The notes under the pieces: generated by a model
What the model was told of the DNA's origin: nothing
The model's database searches: none
The model's input: only the letters and a program-made list of their open reading frames with translations
Assembly (NCBI GenBank): GCA_905211645.1
Contig: CAJMBK010000001.1
Coordinates: 62,001 to 126,000, forward strand
Origin: an uncultured Caryophanales bacterium
GTDB taxonomy: Bacteria; Bacillota_I; Bacilli_A; RFN20; CAG-288
Direction of reading: 5' to 3'
DNA: 64,000 bases
Program-made: the position numbers and the translations under genes
Shown: one piece after another, positions 1 to 7,783 of the stretch
How positions within the stretch are numbered: the stretch's first letter is position 1
How the letters are laid out: each line of letters opens with the position of its first letter

Positions 1-1945
1 CGATTGGTGTGACGAATTCATCGAAATATTCATCACCGGTTGATTTTCTTTCGTTGTAGATTGTTAAGTCAGCCCATTTAGGATCGACTTTAATTTCTCT
101 TAAACCATCTGCACCAGCATCGATTGCCTTGAAGTTCATTTCAACAACATCTTGACCCTTCTTGGAGTAGGTTTTTTCTGCAAACTTCTTCATCCATTTT
201 TGAGCAGTTTCATATGGCATGATTTGTTGATTCAAATAGAAGAATGAAGCTTGTAATGTTGTGTTGGTATGACGACCCATACCGATTTCACTTGCAATCT
301 TATTTGCATCGATGACGTAGAATTTAGCATGTTTTGCTGCTAAATCTCTCTTAAATTTATTTGGTAATGAAGAGATTAACTTTTCATCATCCATATCTGT
401 GTTAAGTAAGAATGTACCACCATCTTTGAGGTAGGATAACATATCAAACTTGTAAATATAGCTATCTAATGAGCAGGAAATAAAATCTGCGTTAGAAACG
501 TAGTATGTTGAGTGGATAGGTGTCTTACCAAATCTTAAATGGCTTCTTGTGACACCACCAGCTTTTCTTGAGTCATATGCGAAATATGCTTGAGCATACA
601 TATGAGTTTCATCACCGATAATCTTAATTGAAGATTTGTTGGCGGAAACTGTACCATCAGAACCTAAACCGTAGAATAAGCAGGATGTGTAATCATGTTT
701 AATTGACCAATTCTTATCTGCTTTTAAGGAAAGATGAGTTAAATCATCGTTGATGGAAATGGTGAAACCATGGAAGTATTTACCACTTGCTAAGAAATCA
801 TAAACAGCTTTGATATCGTATGGTTGTGTATCTTTGGAAGAAAGACCGTATCTACCACCGATAACATCGATGTCACCTCTATTTTGATTCTTCAAAGCAG
901 CGACAACATCCAAGTATAAAGGTTCGCCTTCGCTACCAGGTTCCTTAGTTCTATCCAAAACAGCGATACGTTTGACAGAAGCAGGAATAACTTTAACTAA
1001 ATCTTCTGCGGAGAATGGACGGTATAAGTGGACTTTAACCATACCAATCTTTCTACCTTCAGTATTTAAAGCGTCAATAACTTCGTGGCATGTTTCTGTA
1101 ACTGAACCCATTGCAACGATGATATCTGTTGCGTCTTTAGCACCGTAATATGTGAAAGGTGCATATTCTCTACCTGTTAATTTAGTTGCAATTTCAAAGT
1201 ATTTCTTTGCAACTGTGACGATATTTTGGGTGTGTAAGTTGCTTGCTTCACGACCTTGGAAGTAAATATCATCATTTTCTGCACCACCACGAGTGACTGC
1301 GTGACCATGTGGATTTAATGCTAAATCTTTGAATTCTTTAACTTTATCGAGTGGAACAACCTTTGCCCATTCAGACTCATCGACGTATTCAACATTTTGA
1401 ATTTCGTGGCTGGTTCTGAAACCGTCAAAGAAGTGAATAACTGGTGAACTTGCTTCGATTGCAACTAAGTGAGCAACTGGAGCTAAGTCAGCAATTTCTT
1501 GAACGGAGTGTGAACAAATCATACATGCACCAGTTTGTCTGACTGCATAGACGTCTTGGTGATCACCAAAAATTGACAATGCTTTAGCAGCGATTGATCT
1601 AGCAGCGACGTGAATAACGGCAGGTAAACATTCACCAACCCATTTGTAAATATTAGGTATCATTAAAAGTAAACCTTGGCTGGCTGTGAATGTGGTTGCT
1701 AAACTACCACCTTGTAATGCACCATGGACTGCGCCAGCAGCACCAGCTTCGGATTGCATTTCGATAACTTTAACAGTATTTCCGAAAACGTTCTTTTTAC
1801 CTTGTGAAGCGTAAATATCAACTAACTCGGCCATTGGAGAACTTGGAGTAATAGGATAAATTGCAGCGACTTCACTGAAAAGATAGCTTTCTAATGCAGC
1901 AGCGGTATTACCGTCTGTTGACAAAAAAGACTTCTTTATCTTCAT
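1..1945 (-). CDS. nifJ: Pyruvate:ferredoxin (flavodoxin) oxidoreductase, N-terminal 648 residues (partial)
   Basis: Oxidatively decarboxylates pyruvate to acetyl-CoA and passes electrons to ferredoxin or flavodoxin in anaerobes. The reading frame is open from ATG at 1945 to the left edge, so about 648 of the usual ~1,170-1,200 residues are visible; the missing part should hold the ferredoxin-like cluster domain and the TPP-binding C-terminal domain. Visible landmarks are the N-terminal motif YPITPSSPMAE near residue 30, the SEAGAAGAVHGALQGG stretch near residue 60, the CoA-region sequence GGRYGLSSKD near 320, and the gamma-type domain ending this fragment. The start is supported by AAGGAG (minus strand, about 1951-1956). 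It is the only visible pyruvate-oxidising enzyme here and fits with the glycolytic genes at 56-59.5 kb. Family assignment is very secure. Confidence 0.96.
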   Translation of the reverse strand, partial: MKIKKSFLSTDGNTAAALESYLFSEVAAIYPITPSSPMAELVDIYASQGKKNVFGNTVKVIEMQSEAGAAGAVHGALQGGSLATTFTASQGLLLMIPNIYKWVGECLPAVIHVAARSIAAKALSIFGDHQDVYAVRQTGACMICSHSVQEIADLAPVAHLVAIEASSPVIHFFDGFRTSHEIQNVEYVDESEWAKVVPLDKVKEFKDLALNPHGHAVTRGGAENDDIYFQGREASNLHTQNIVTVAKKYFEIATKLTGREYAPFTYYGAKDATDIIVAMGSVTETCHEVIDALNTEGRKIGMVKVHLYRPFSAEDLVKVIPASVKRIAVLDRTKEPGSEGEPLYLDVVAALKNQNRGDIDVIGGRYGLSSKDTQPYDIKAVYDFLASGKYFHGFTISINDDLTHLSLKADKNWSIKHDYTSCLFYGLGSDGTVSANKSSIKIIGDETHMYAQAYFAYDSRKAGGVTRSHLRFGKTPIHSTYYVSNADFISCSLDSYIYKFDMLSYLKDGGTFLLNTDMDDEKLISSLPNKFKRDLAAKHAKFYVIDANKIASEIGMGRHTNTTLQASFFYLNQQIMPYETAQKWMKKFAEKTYSKKGQDVVEMNFKAIDAGADGLREIKVDPKWADLTIYNERKSTGDEYFDEFVTPI

Positions 1946-1996
1946 AGTAAACTCCTTTTAAAATCTAATAATATTATACTTTTTTTAAGCATAATT

Positions 1997-2051
1997 TTTA
2001 GACAAAATAGCCACTTATTCGATAAATATCGAGTGGTTTTATTAGTCTAAA
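1997..2051. promoter_or_regulatory. Long imperfect inverted repeat between nifJ and the XRE regulator
   Basis: TTTAGAC at 1997-2003 pairs with GTCTAAA at 2045-2051. Inside it, CCACT (2011-2015) pairs with AGTGG (2032-2036) and TCGAT with ATCGA flank an AT loop, giving one extended hairpin of about 55 nt with internal mismatches. It lies about 50 bp upstream of the nifJ start and 120 bp downstream of the regulator stop. It could be the regulator's terminator, a nifJ leader element or a protein-binding dyad; the sequence does not decide. I see no gene in 1946-2172. Confidence 0.4.
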
Positions 2052-2172
2052 ATTGTCTAAGTTATTCCATATTAAAATTTGGATTGAAAATAAACATTAA
2101 AAGTCATTTGTTAATGTTAGATATCGTAATTAAAATTTCTAAAAACAGCCTAAATCGAGACCACCACAGCCA

Positions 2173-2454
2173 CTAAATAGACTGATTATCTTCAATATCT
2201 ACTTCATCTTCCTTATCGTCTTTTTCATCATCAAAAATCTCAAACGTAAAAGTCTTAAAAAACTCTCTAAGTGTGATTCCAAGCGCATTACAAATGAGAT
2301 TTAAATTAGTAATAGTTACATTTTGTTTGCCTAATTCAAGGCGTGATAGGTAGGCTCTATCAACCTTAATAAGCTTAGCAAAATCAGCTTGTGAAACACG
2401 TGCTTTTGTCATCCTTAAAAATCTGACTCTTCTTCCAATTGCTTCTTTCAACAT
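2173..2454 (-). CDS. XRE-family helix-turn-helix transcriptional regulator (93 aa)
   Basis: A small DNA-binding repressor-type protein. Residues about 8-65 form a Cro/C1-type HTH: the region around SQADFAKLIKVDRAYLSRLE has the usual helix 2-turn-helix 3 spacing, followed by an NVTITNLNLICNALG stretch and an acidic tail (DDEKDDKEDEVDIED) with no ligand domain. ATG at 2454 is preceded by GAGGGA. Upstream lie two perfect palindromes centred 21 bp apart, the first overlapping the apparent -35, which suggests autoregulation. It stands alone between nifJ and the galU operon; whether it controls nifJ cannot be seen from the sequence. Confidence 0.85.
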   Translation of the reverse strand: MLKEAIGRRVRFLRMTKARVSQADFAKLIKVDRAYLSRLELGKQNVTITNLNLICNALGITLREFFKTFTFEIFDDEKDDKEDEVDIEDNQSI

Positions 2455-2474
2455 AATCTTTTTCCCTCGATATC

Positions 2475-2523
2475 AGTTTAAATTATTTTGACTTATAAGT
2501 CAATAAAATTGATTTATAAATCA
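2475..2523 (-). promoter_or_regulatory. Promoter and paired palindromic operators of the XRE gene
   Basis: On the minus strand TTGACT (2498-2503), a 17-bp spacer and TAAACT (2475-2480) make a plausible sigma-A promoter. TTGACTTATAAGTCAA (2488-2503) is a perfect 16-bp palindrome over the -35, and TGATTTATAAATCA (2510-2523) is a second perfect palindrome with the same GAYTTATAARTC core. Their centres are 21 bp apart, two helical turns, as expected for cooperative dimer binding by the regulator encoded just downstream. Confidence 0.6.
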
Positions 2524-2527
2524 CACT

Positions 2528-2556
2528 ATGAACATAATTTGAACATTTTATGAACA
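2528..2556. repeat. Three WTGAACA direct repeats at 11-bp intervals
   Basis: ATGAACA at 2528-2534, TTGAACA at 2539-2545 and ATGAACA at 2550-2556 repeat with an exact 11-bp period, next to the paired palindromes of the XRE gene and about 25 bp from the galU stop. Helically phased direct repeats of this kind often bind a regulator, but chance cannot be excluded in such AT-rich sequence. Confidence 0.4.
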
Positions 2557-2598
2557 ATAAAAAACTTGATGGATTACCATCAAGTTAAGTTTCAATAA

Positions 2599-3489
2599 TT
2601 AGAGTTTCTTTGCTATAGATTTGATGTAATTAGCAACAGATTCATGCAAGTCAGCACGCTTCAATGCAAAGTCGATATTTGCTTTGATGAAACCAAATTT
2701 AGAACCGATATCGTATCTTTCACCGATGAAGTTACAAGCATAAATTGGTCTTTCACTCATGAGTGCTTTCAATGCGTCAGTCAATTGAATTTCGTTATTC
2801 TTACCAGGTTCTGTATTCTTCAAAATTTGGAAGATATCTGGGGTTAAAATGTAACGACCTAAGACGGCGTAATCGGATGGAGCTTCTTCTGGGAATGGCT
2901 TTTCAACCATGTCGACGACTTTGAATTTTTCTTTACCATCTTTAACATCGACGCTAGGTTTGACAATACCGTATTTTCTAACTTCTTCGTGAGGAACCTT
3001 TTGAACACCGAGAACTGGATTCTTCTTAAGGTTAAAAACATCGAGAAGTTGCATCAAAGCAGGTTTTGTTTCGGAAACGATCAAATCGTCACCTAATAAG
3101 ATAGCAAATGGTTCGTTGCCAACGAAGGTTTCTGCACATAAGATTGCATGGCCCAAACCTTTTGGCTCTTTTTGCCTGATATAGTGGATATTAATCAAAT
3201 TACCTAATTGGTGAATGTAATCAGCTTGTTCAGCCTTACCAGCTTCTTTCAATCTCATTTCGAGTTCGTAGTTGATATCGAAATGGTTTTCCATAGCGTG
3301 TTTGTTTTGGTTGGTAATAATTAAGATTTCCTCAATGCCGGATTTAACTGCTTCTTCGACAATAAGTTGAATGTTTGGAGTATCAACAATAGGAAGCATC
3401 TCCTTTGGCATACTCTTTGTAAAAGGCAAAAATCTTGTTCCTAATCCTGCAGCTGGAATGATGGCCTTTCTTACTCTTTGATTTTCCAT
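2599..3489 (-). CDS. galU: UTP-glucose-1-phosphate uridylyltransferase
   Basis: Makes UDP-glucose from UTP and glucose-1-phosphate, the sugar donor for glycolipid and wall-polymer glycosyltransferases such as the one at 5424-6467. The nucleotidyltransferase signature AAGLGTRFLPFTKSMPKEMLP lies at residues about 13-33, and EKPFPEEAPSDYAVLGRYIL and GERYDIGSK follow in the usual order. I use ATG at 3489 (296 aa, the usual length), which has AAAGGA just upstream. A longer reading from 3534 adds 15 residues and would overlap the preceding stop as TAATG, so coupled initiation there remains possible. It is the last gene of the TM2-lipoprotein-galU operon. Confidence 0.95.
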   Translation of the reverse strand: MENQRVRKAIIPAAGLGTRFLPFTKSMPKEMLPIVDTPNIQLIVEEAVKSGIEEILIITNQNKHAMENHFDINYELEMRLKEAGKAEQADYIHQLGNLINIHYIRQKEPKGLGHAILCAETFVGNEPFAILLGDDLIVSETKPALMQLLDVFNLKKNPVLGVQKVPHEEVRKYGIVKPSVDVKDGKEKFKVVDMVEKPFPEEAPSDYAVLGRYILTPDIFQILKNTEPGKNNEIQLTDALKALMSERPIYACNFIGERYDIGSKFGFIKANIDFALKRADLHESVANYIKSIAKKL

Positions 3490-3533
3490 AAATGTCCTTT
3501 CATTTGATAGTAGACTGGAAAATGCTGATTTCA

Positions 3534-4289
3534 TTATTTAATTAATGCGTTTGTAACAGCAATTGTAATTCCAGTGAGAACGATAGTATCGAAACGCTCT
3601 CTTGCAGCAAAATTTTCTGCTTGTAAATCATCCTCTGTGAATTGGATGATGTCGTTGAGTGAATGACCAGCGATGGAGTAGGATGGATTAGTCAATTCTG
3701 GATCTTCGAAGTTAGCTTTGTTGGAGGTACTACCTGCAACATTTGTTTTCCATGTGACATCACCGACAATATCGTAGATGGTTCTACCAACGAATGAGTT
3801 GACAATCTTGACTGCGTCTTGATTGACTAAATTGATGAGTTCTTCTGTATAAACATAAGTACCACCAAAACCATTGGAAATTGCGTAATTTACATCCTTT
3901 GTGATGACTGCATCACTTGATAAAGATATGGTACCGATTGTGACTGATTCAACAGTTCTTTCAATATATTCACAAACTTCATATTCGCCAGCAGCATCAG
4001 TTTCAATGTGGCAAACTTGAGTTGTACCATCTTCTTCAGCGCTGTAGGTTTCAGTCTTTGTTTCACCGATAGTGATATCTACGGAGAAGTTGAACTTTTT
4101 ATCTTTGGCAATGGTTTTATTAGTGTCTGGGTCAACTGTATCTGGACCTAATGTAGGTTGAACAAAGCTACCTTTAATCTTTTGACCGACTGTGAAAGAT
4201 TTCAATGTGATTGCGGAGTTACATGATGCTAAAGGTGCAGTTAATGACAAAACACCAATAAGTGGAAGTAATGCTTTAAATTTTTTCAT
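3534..4289 (-). CDS. Lipoprotein of unknown function (251 aa)
   Basis: The N-terminus is a lipoprotein signal peptide: MKKFKALL, a hydrophobic stretch, then lipobox LASC with the lipidated Cys at about residue 23. The mature part is hydrophilic, rich in Thr, Asp and Glu, with beta-type repeats of VTIG(T/E) and no cysteine motif or catalytic signature that I recognise. It starts 12 bp after the TM2-protein gene and overlaps the long reading of galU by one base, so the three are probably co-transcribed. Function unknown; the operon context hints at the cell envelope but proves nothing. Confidence 0.8.
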   Translation of the reverse strand: MKKFKALLPLIGVLSLTAPLASCNSAITLKSFTVGQKIKGSFVQPTLGPDTVDPDTNKTIAKDKKFNFSVDITIGETKTETYSAEEDGTTQVCHIETDAAGEYEVCEYIERTVESVTIGTISLSSDAVITKDVNYAISNGFGGTYVYTEELINLVNQDAVKIVNSFVGRTIYDIVGDVTWKTNVAGSTSNKANFEDPELTNPSYSIAGHSLNDIIQFTEDDLQAENFAARERFDTIVLTGITIAVTNALIK

Positions 4290-4301
4290 CTTTAACTCCT
4301 T

Positions 4302-4778
4302 TTACTTATTTAATTGTTCGAGATTGAATTCTTCATCTTCGAATCCCATAACCTTACGTAACTTAAGGAAATTTAAATATCTTGTTCTCTTACCGATTGT
4401 AAAAATATCGTAGACCCAGAAGATAAACAAAACTCCAAGTGTACAAGCTTTTGTAATACCGCTAGATTTATCACCGATATAAAATCTGTCGGCACCAAAA
4501 ATACCTAAAGCTGATAATGCGTGTGCAACATTAGGATTTTTCAACTTCAATAATGCATTATGCAAATTGTAGCGAATATCTTCATTATCTTTGATTTCTT
4601 GGTACATGGTGTTTAATTCTTCTAATTTTTCGGTAGGGAGATACTTGTAAGAATTGAAAATCTTAACGATCTGTGCGTCTGTGAAGCCTTCACTCTTTAA
4701 AAGGTCGTAACTTTGTTTACTATCCCTTTTAATTAAAGGAGTTGGCTGGATATCTTTTGGATTTATTTTAGTGGACAT
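4302..4778 (-). CDS. TM2-domain membrane protein (158 aa)
   Basis: Residues about 81-135 form a TM2 domain: NPNVAHALSALGIFGADRFYIG, then a short hydrophilic turn, a second hydrophobic helix and the characteristic DIFTIGKR end. The first 80 residues are hydrophilic and probably cytoplasmic, with a helical SEGFTDAQIVKIFNSY segment. TM2 proteins are widespread small two-helix membrane proteins with no general biochemical role. AAGGTG precedes ATG at 4778. It is the first gene of the operon that ends in galU. Confidence 0.85.
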   Translation of the reverse strand: MSTKINPKDIQPTPLIKRDSKQSYDLLKSEGFTDAQIVKIFNSYKYLPTEKLEELNTMYQEIKDNEDIRYNLHNALLKLKNPNVAHALSALGIFGADRFYIGDKSSGITKACTLGVLFIFWVYDIFTIGKRTRYLNFLKLRKVMGFEDEEFNLEQLNK

Positions 4779-5072
4779 AATAACACCTTTCCTTAAATTT
4801 ATATAATTATATCAAAGATAATAATAAATTTAAGTTTGCAGAGTAACACTTTTATAAGGGCTTTCATCAAAATTGAAAAATGAGATAATTTATGCAAATT
4901 TATAAGTGATAATTAGACTAAATTTGATGATGAAAAGATGAAATTTGTTGCGAATTCTCAATTACTTTTCATAATTTGATAATTTTCACATCAATAAAGA
5001 CCTAAATTAGCTCGAAAATTTGCGTATTTACATAATTTGAAACGATTATTCTGAAAAGGGTTTACATAAATC
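4779..5072. other. Non-coding AT-rich interval
   Basis: This stretch separates the leftward TM2 gene from the rightward HPr-like gene. It has a TATAAT close to the TM2 gene on the minus strand. Otherwise it holds AT-rich sequence without a convincing reading frame, RNA fold or repeat. Confidence 0.5.
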
Positions 5073-5101
5073 TTGAGTATAAAATACTAAAGTTATAAAA
5101 T
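5073..5101 (+). promoter_or_regulatory. Promoter of the HPr-like gene
   Basis: TTGAGT (5073-5078), a 17-bp spacer and TAAAAT (5096-5101) precede the ATG at 5128 by a short leader. TTTACA further upstream is an alternative -35. No cre box is seen here. Confidence 0.5.
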
Positions 5102-5127
5102 AATATTAACTTTTTGTGGGGTTTTGT

Positions 5128-5391
5128 ATGAGAAAAATTAGTTTAAAAATCACAAATCCAGATGGTTTAACAGCTCCAAGAGCAGCAGACTTAGTTGCTG
5201 AAGCAAACAAATACCAATCTGAAGTTAAATTACATTGCGGTGATAATTTTTGTGATTTAAAGAGCATTATGGATGTCTTTGGAACCATTTTTGCCAGTAC
5301 CGGTGATGATTTAGTTATCACATTCGAAGGTATTGACGAAGTCAAAGCCGAGGATGGTTTCAAAAAGCTTTTAACCATTTATCACTTTTAA
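5128..5391 (+). CDS. HPr-like protein lacking His15 but keeping Ser46 (Crh-like, 87 aa)
   Basis: Length and pattern match HPr, the phosphocarrier of the PTS. The active-site loop, normally G-[IL]-H-A-R-P-A at residues 13-19, reads GLTAPRA: position 15 is Thr instead of the phosphorylatable His, and the Arg-Pro pair is inverted. The regulatory site is intact as KSIM at 45-48, placing Ser46 exactly where HPr kinase acts. The protein therefore cannot relay PTS phosphate at position 15 but could be a Ser46-P co-effector of CcpA, as Crh (Gln15) is in Bacillus. ATG at 5128 gives the standard length; a GTG at 5116 would add four residues. The Shine-Dalgarno is weak (GTGGGG). It is monocistronic, ending in a strong hairpin. 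Confidence 0.82.
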   Translation: MRKISLKITNPDGLTAPRAADLVAEANKYQSEVKLHCGDNFCDLKSIMDVFGTIFASTGDDLVITFEGIDEVKAEDGFKKLLTIYHF

Positions 5392-5425
5392 AAAAACGAG
5401 AGTGTTTGGCACTCTCGATTTTATT
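5391..5425. terminator. Bidirectional terminator, HPr-like gene / glycosyltransferase
   Basis: CGAGAGTG (5397-5404) pairs perfectly with CACTCTCG (5410-5417), flanked by an A-run on the left and ATTTTATT on the right, so it can serve both converging genes. Confidence 0.85.
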
Positions 5426-6467
5426 ATTTACTAATTCTTGAATAGAAATTTTCCCACTTTTCAACGACGTAATCTTCCGAGTAGTATTCACTACCTTCTT
5501 TTGATTTTTCTGCGTACTCTTTGTAGTACTGTTGATTGGTTGCTAATTTATTGATCTCATCGATGAAATCCCTGTTATTTTGACCTTTTATGTAGTTTCC
5601 AAAAAGAATTTGTGGATAGTAAGAAAGGTCTCTTGCGACAACTGGAATGTTAACGTTGTATGCTTCCAAAATTGTCATTGGGAATAGTTCTTCGTAGCTT
5701 GGTAAGAAGAGAATATCTGCCATGTTATAGACATCATTCATCTTTTCTCTATGAACTAAGCCAAGTAGTTTGATATTTGGAGTTTCTTTGGCCTCTTCCA
5801 ATGCTTTCCTGATGGCTTTGTAGTTCTTAGTGTGTTTTTTATACTTCAAAGTTCCTGCCCAAACGAATTGATATTCAGGGCATTCTTTGGCAATTTCAAC
5901 GAAATCTAAGAAGCCTTTTCTAGGTGAGATTTCACCGACAGCAAGAACGACAAATTGGTCGATAGGAAGACCGAATTCACGTTTGATTAAGGCAATTTCA
6001 TCGTCGGTTTTCTTTGTGAATAAGTTATGGTCGACATAGTTTGGAATGTAGACTAATTTTTCTTTTGGAATGTTGTATTTTTGATTGAGTGTGTCGATAA
6101 AAACTGGGTTAACAGAGACGACATAATCACATTTTTTATAGAAGTTAATGATGTATTTGTAATACATTTTCTTTGCAAAACTGTTTAATTCAATGGAGTT
6201 TTCCATGGTTTCTGGAATAAAGTGAACTGATCCGACAACTTTTCCATGAGCTTTGGCTTTTTTGATGCGGAAGAAGTTGGATAAGTTGATTGTATGCATG
6301 TGAGTGATGTTGTGTTCATTTGAATCAGAGTTGATTGAAATCTTAAATCTGTTTGGAAGATTGTACAAGCATAATTTATTCTGTTCTCTGGTTGCAGAAA
6401 GAACACCACGACCTTTGATTCTTTGACCTTTATAAACTATATTTATGGTTACATCTCTAGCTGCCAT
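5424..6467 (-). CDS. GT4-family glycosyltransferase, probably glycolipid-type (347 aa)
   Basis: A GT-B fold retaining glycosyltransferase that probably uses a nucleotide sugar and works at the inner membrane face. The N-terminal domain has GQRIKGRGVLSATREQ near residues 14-30, resembling the start of diacylglycerol-glycoside glycosyltransferases of the CpoA type. The C-terminal domain has GEISPRKG near 190 and the acid/base-nucleotide motif PSYEELFPMTILEAY at about 256-270 (E-x7-E). I start at the ATG at 6467 because GGAGG lies 6-10 bases upstream; an in-frame upstream codon would add five residues. UDP-glucose from GalU would be a natural donor. The lipid acceptor is inference; a wall or capsule acceptor is possible. 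Confidence 0.85.
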   Translation of the reverse strand: MAARDVTINIVYKGQRIKGRGVLSATREQNKLCLYNLPNRFKISINSDSNEHNITHMHTINLSNFFRIKKAKAHGKVVGSVHFIPETMENSIELNSFAKKMYYKYIINFYKKCDYVVSVNPVFIDTLNQKYNIPKEKLVYIPNYVDHNLFTKKTDDEIALIKREFGLPIDQFVVLAVGEISPRKGFLDFVEIAKECPEYQFVWAGTLKYKKHTKNYKAIRKALEEAKETPNIKLLGLVHREKMNDVYNMADILFLPSYEELFPMTILEAYNVNIPVVARDLSYYPQILFGNYIKGQNNRDFIDEINKLATNQQYYKEYAEKSKEGSEYYSEDYVVEKWENFYSRISK

Positions 6468-6584
6468 AGGATACCTCCACACGTGTTTTATAAATTATAT
6501 CAAAGTAGAGAAAAATTAGATAAAGCGTTTACATTAATTTTGAAAGCCTAGAATTTTTGACGAATATTCTAAAATATAAGAAGT

Positions 6585-7244
6585 ATGAATAACGTTGTTA
6601 TTGTTTTAAATGGAAATTATTCCAACGATTTAGACAAGGAAAATCAAATCCTTGAAAAAATTAATGAAATTAAGGAAATTGATGCAATTTATTTTGCAGA
6701 TGGCGGATATTCCAAATTTTTAGCTGAGAATACACATGCTAAAAAGAAGATTTTTGTTGGAGATCAGGATTCGGTAAAAGATGATTTAGGCAAAATTACT
6801 AAAGAAATTTTACCCGTTGAGAAAGATGATACTGATTTTGGTTATATTATGAAACACTTGCCTAAAATCACCAGACATCTTACTATCTTCAATCTTTTCG
6901 GTGGCAGAGTTTCAATGGAACTTGCAAATTTTCAAACTCTAAAAGGAACAGAAAAGAAATATAAACGTATAAGTTTCTTCTACTTTGCAAACGACATTTT
7001 AAAGGGAGGTTTTATCATCAAACAGATGGATAATTTGATACTTAATAAGACAGCAAAGACATTTTCTGTCTTAAGTTTAGGTAAAACTTTTGAAGTTGAA
7101 ATAAAAAATGCTAAGTATAATTACAAAGGATGTATTCTTGACACTTTTCCTATCGGTATTTCAAATGTAGCCATCGATGATTTCACATATATCGAAAATA
7201 TAGTTGGTGATCCTTTGATTATTTTTACAGACGATTCTAATTAA
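6585..7244 (+). CDS. thiN: Thiamine pyrophosphokinase, diverged (219 aa)
   Basis: Would convert thiamine and ATP to thiamine diphosphate, the cofactor that NifJ needs. Family marks in order: ADGG (38-41), GDQDS (59-63; usually GDFDS), PVEKDDTDF (77-85), FGGRVSMELAN (105-115) and a C-terminal thiamine-binding half with GISN near residue 193. The odd point is GGRVSME where the family has GGRxDHx: the Asp-His pair is absent. Length is normal. The gene is preceded by an AT-rich promoter region shared divergently with the glycosyltransferase, with no TPP riboswitch, and ends at a hairpin inside the end of tadA. The family is confident; full activity is less so. Confidence 0.8.
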   Translation: MNNVVIVLNGNYSNDLDKENQILEKINEIKEIDAIYFADGGYSKFLAENTHAKKKIFVGDQDSVKDDLGKITKEILPVEKDDTDFGYIMKHLPKITRHLTIFNLFGGRVSMELANFQTLKGTEKKYKRISFFYFANDILKGGFIIKQMDNLILNKTAKTFSVLSLGKTFEVEIKNAKYNYKGCILDTFPIGISNVAIDDFTYIENIVGDPLIIFTDDSN

Positions 7245-7248
7245 AAAT

Positions 7249-7298
7249 GAGAAACTATCTTTCCCATCTTGGTTTCTTGATAGTTTCTCTTTTCTTTT
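7249..7298 (+). terminator. Terminator of thiN, lying within the 3' end of tadA
   Basis: GAGAAACTATC (7249-7259) pairs perfectly with GATAGTTTCTC (7279-7289), followed by TTTTCTTTT. Most of it falls inside the last codons of the convergent tadA gene. Confidence 0.75.
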
Positions 7299-7767
7299 GT
7301 TCTTTTTCAGCTTTTTTATCTATTTTGTATTTGACAAAGAAATCATCAAATAACTTTTTATATTCTTCGTTGAAGATATAGTGACTATTTATCTTTCTAT
7401 CTTGAGCGTAGTCTTTTGAAAATGCACCATCATCTGGATTTGAAAGTAGGTAATAAATCTCTTTGATTCCTACTTTTCTAATTGCATAATAGCAGATTGG
7501 GCAAGGTTCCAATGTGACAACTAAAACTGAATCTAAGAAATGTTTTTTGTCGTATTTTTTAATTAGTTTGTTGATAGCTAAAACTTCTGCATGCTTAAAA
7601 GGGTCACCGTCAGCTTCAACATGATTATAAGCAGATGTGTAATCAAATTTGCCATCTTTTAAAGGTGTAATAATGCAGCAACCGACAGGAATTTCTTCTT
7701 TCTCATTAGCGATGTATGCTTGTTTTAAAGCGAGTTTAATAGCCTTTTCCAATTCAATTTGAGTCAT
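7255..7767 (-). CDS. tadA: tRNA-specific adenosine deaminase (CDA fold)
   Basis: A zinc cytidine-deaminase-fold enzyme expected to convert adenosine-34 of tRNA-Arg(ACG) to inosine. EEIPVGCCII is followed by HAE (zinc ligand and proton shuttle) and TLEPCPICYYAI (PCxxC zinc ligands). The Lys-rich C-terminal tail is somewhat long. The ATG at 7767 is chosen (170 aa) because the nine residues of the longer reading run into the SRP RNA. No Shine-Dalgarno is visible: the start is only 16 nt from the SRP RNA end and directly after its T-run. tadA next to the SRP RNA gene is the familiar Firmicutes arrangement. A related deaminase (guanine deaminase-like) cannot be ruled out. Confidence 0.85.
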   Translation of the reverse strand: MTQIELEKAIKLALKQAYIANEKEEIPVGCCIITPLKDGKFDYTSAYNHVEADGDPFKHAEVLAINKLIKKYDKKHFLDSVLVVTLEPCPICYYAIRKVGIKEIYYLLSNPDDGAFSKDYAQDRKINSHYIFNEEYKKLFDDFFVKYKIDKKAEKEQKKRETIKKPRWER

Positions 7768-7783
7768 AATTTTATATAAAAAA

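Noticed and set aside
2599..3534. Long form of GalU starting at 3534.
   Set aside because: The extra 15 residues are outside the family, and ATG 3489 has a proper AAAGGA; TAATG coupling keeps it possible but less likely.
6524..6537. cre-like AAAGCGTTTACA between the glycosyltransferase and thiN.
   Set aside because: Only one half fits; the first two consensus positions are wrong.
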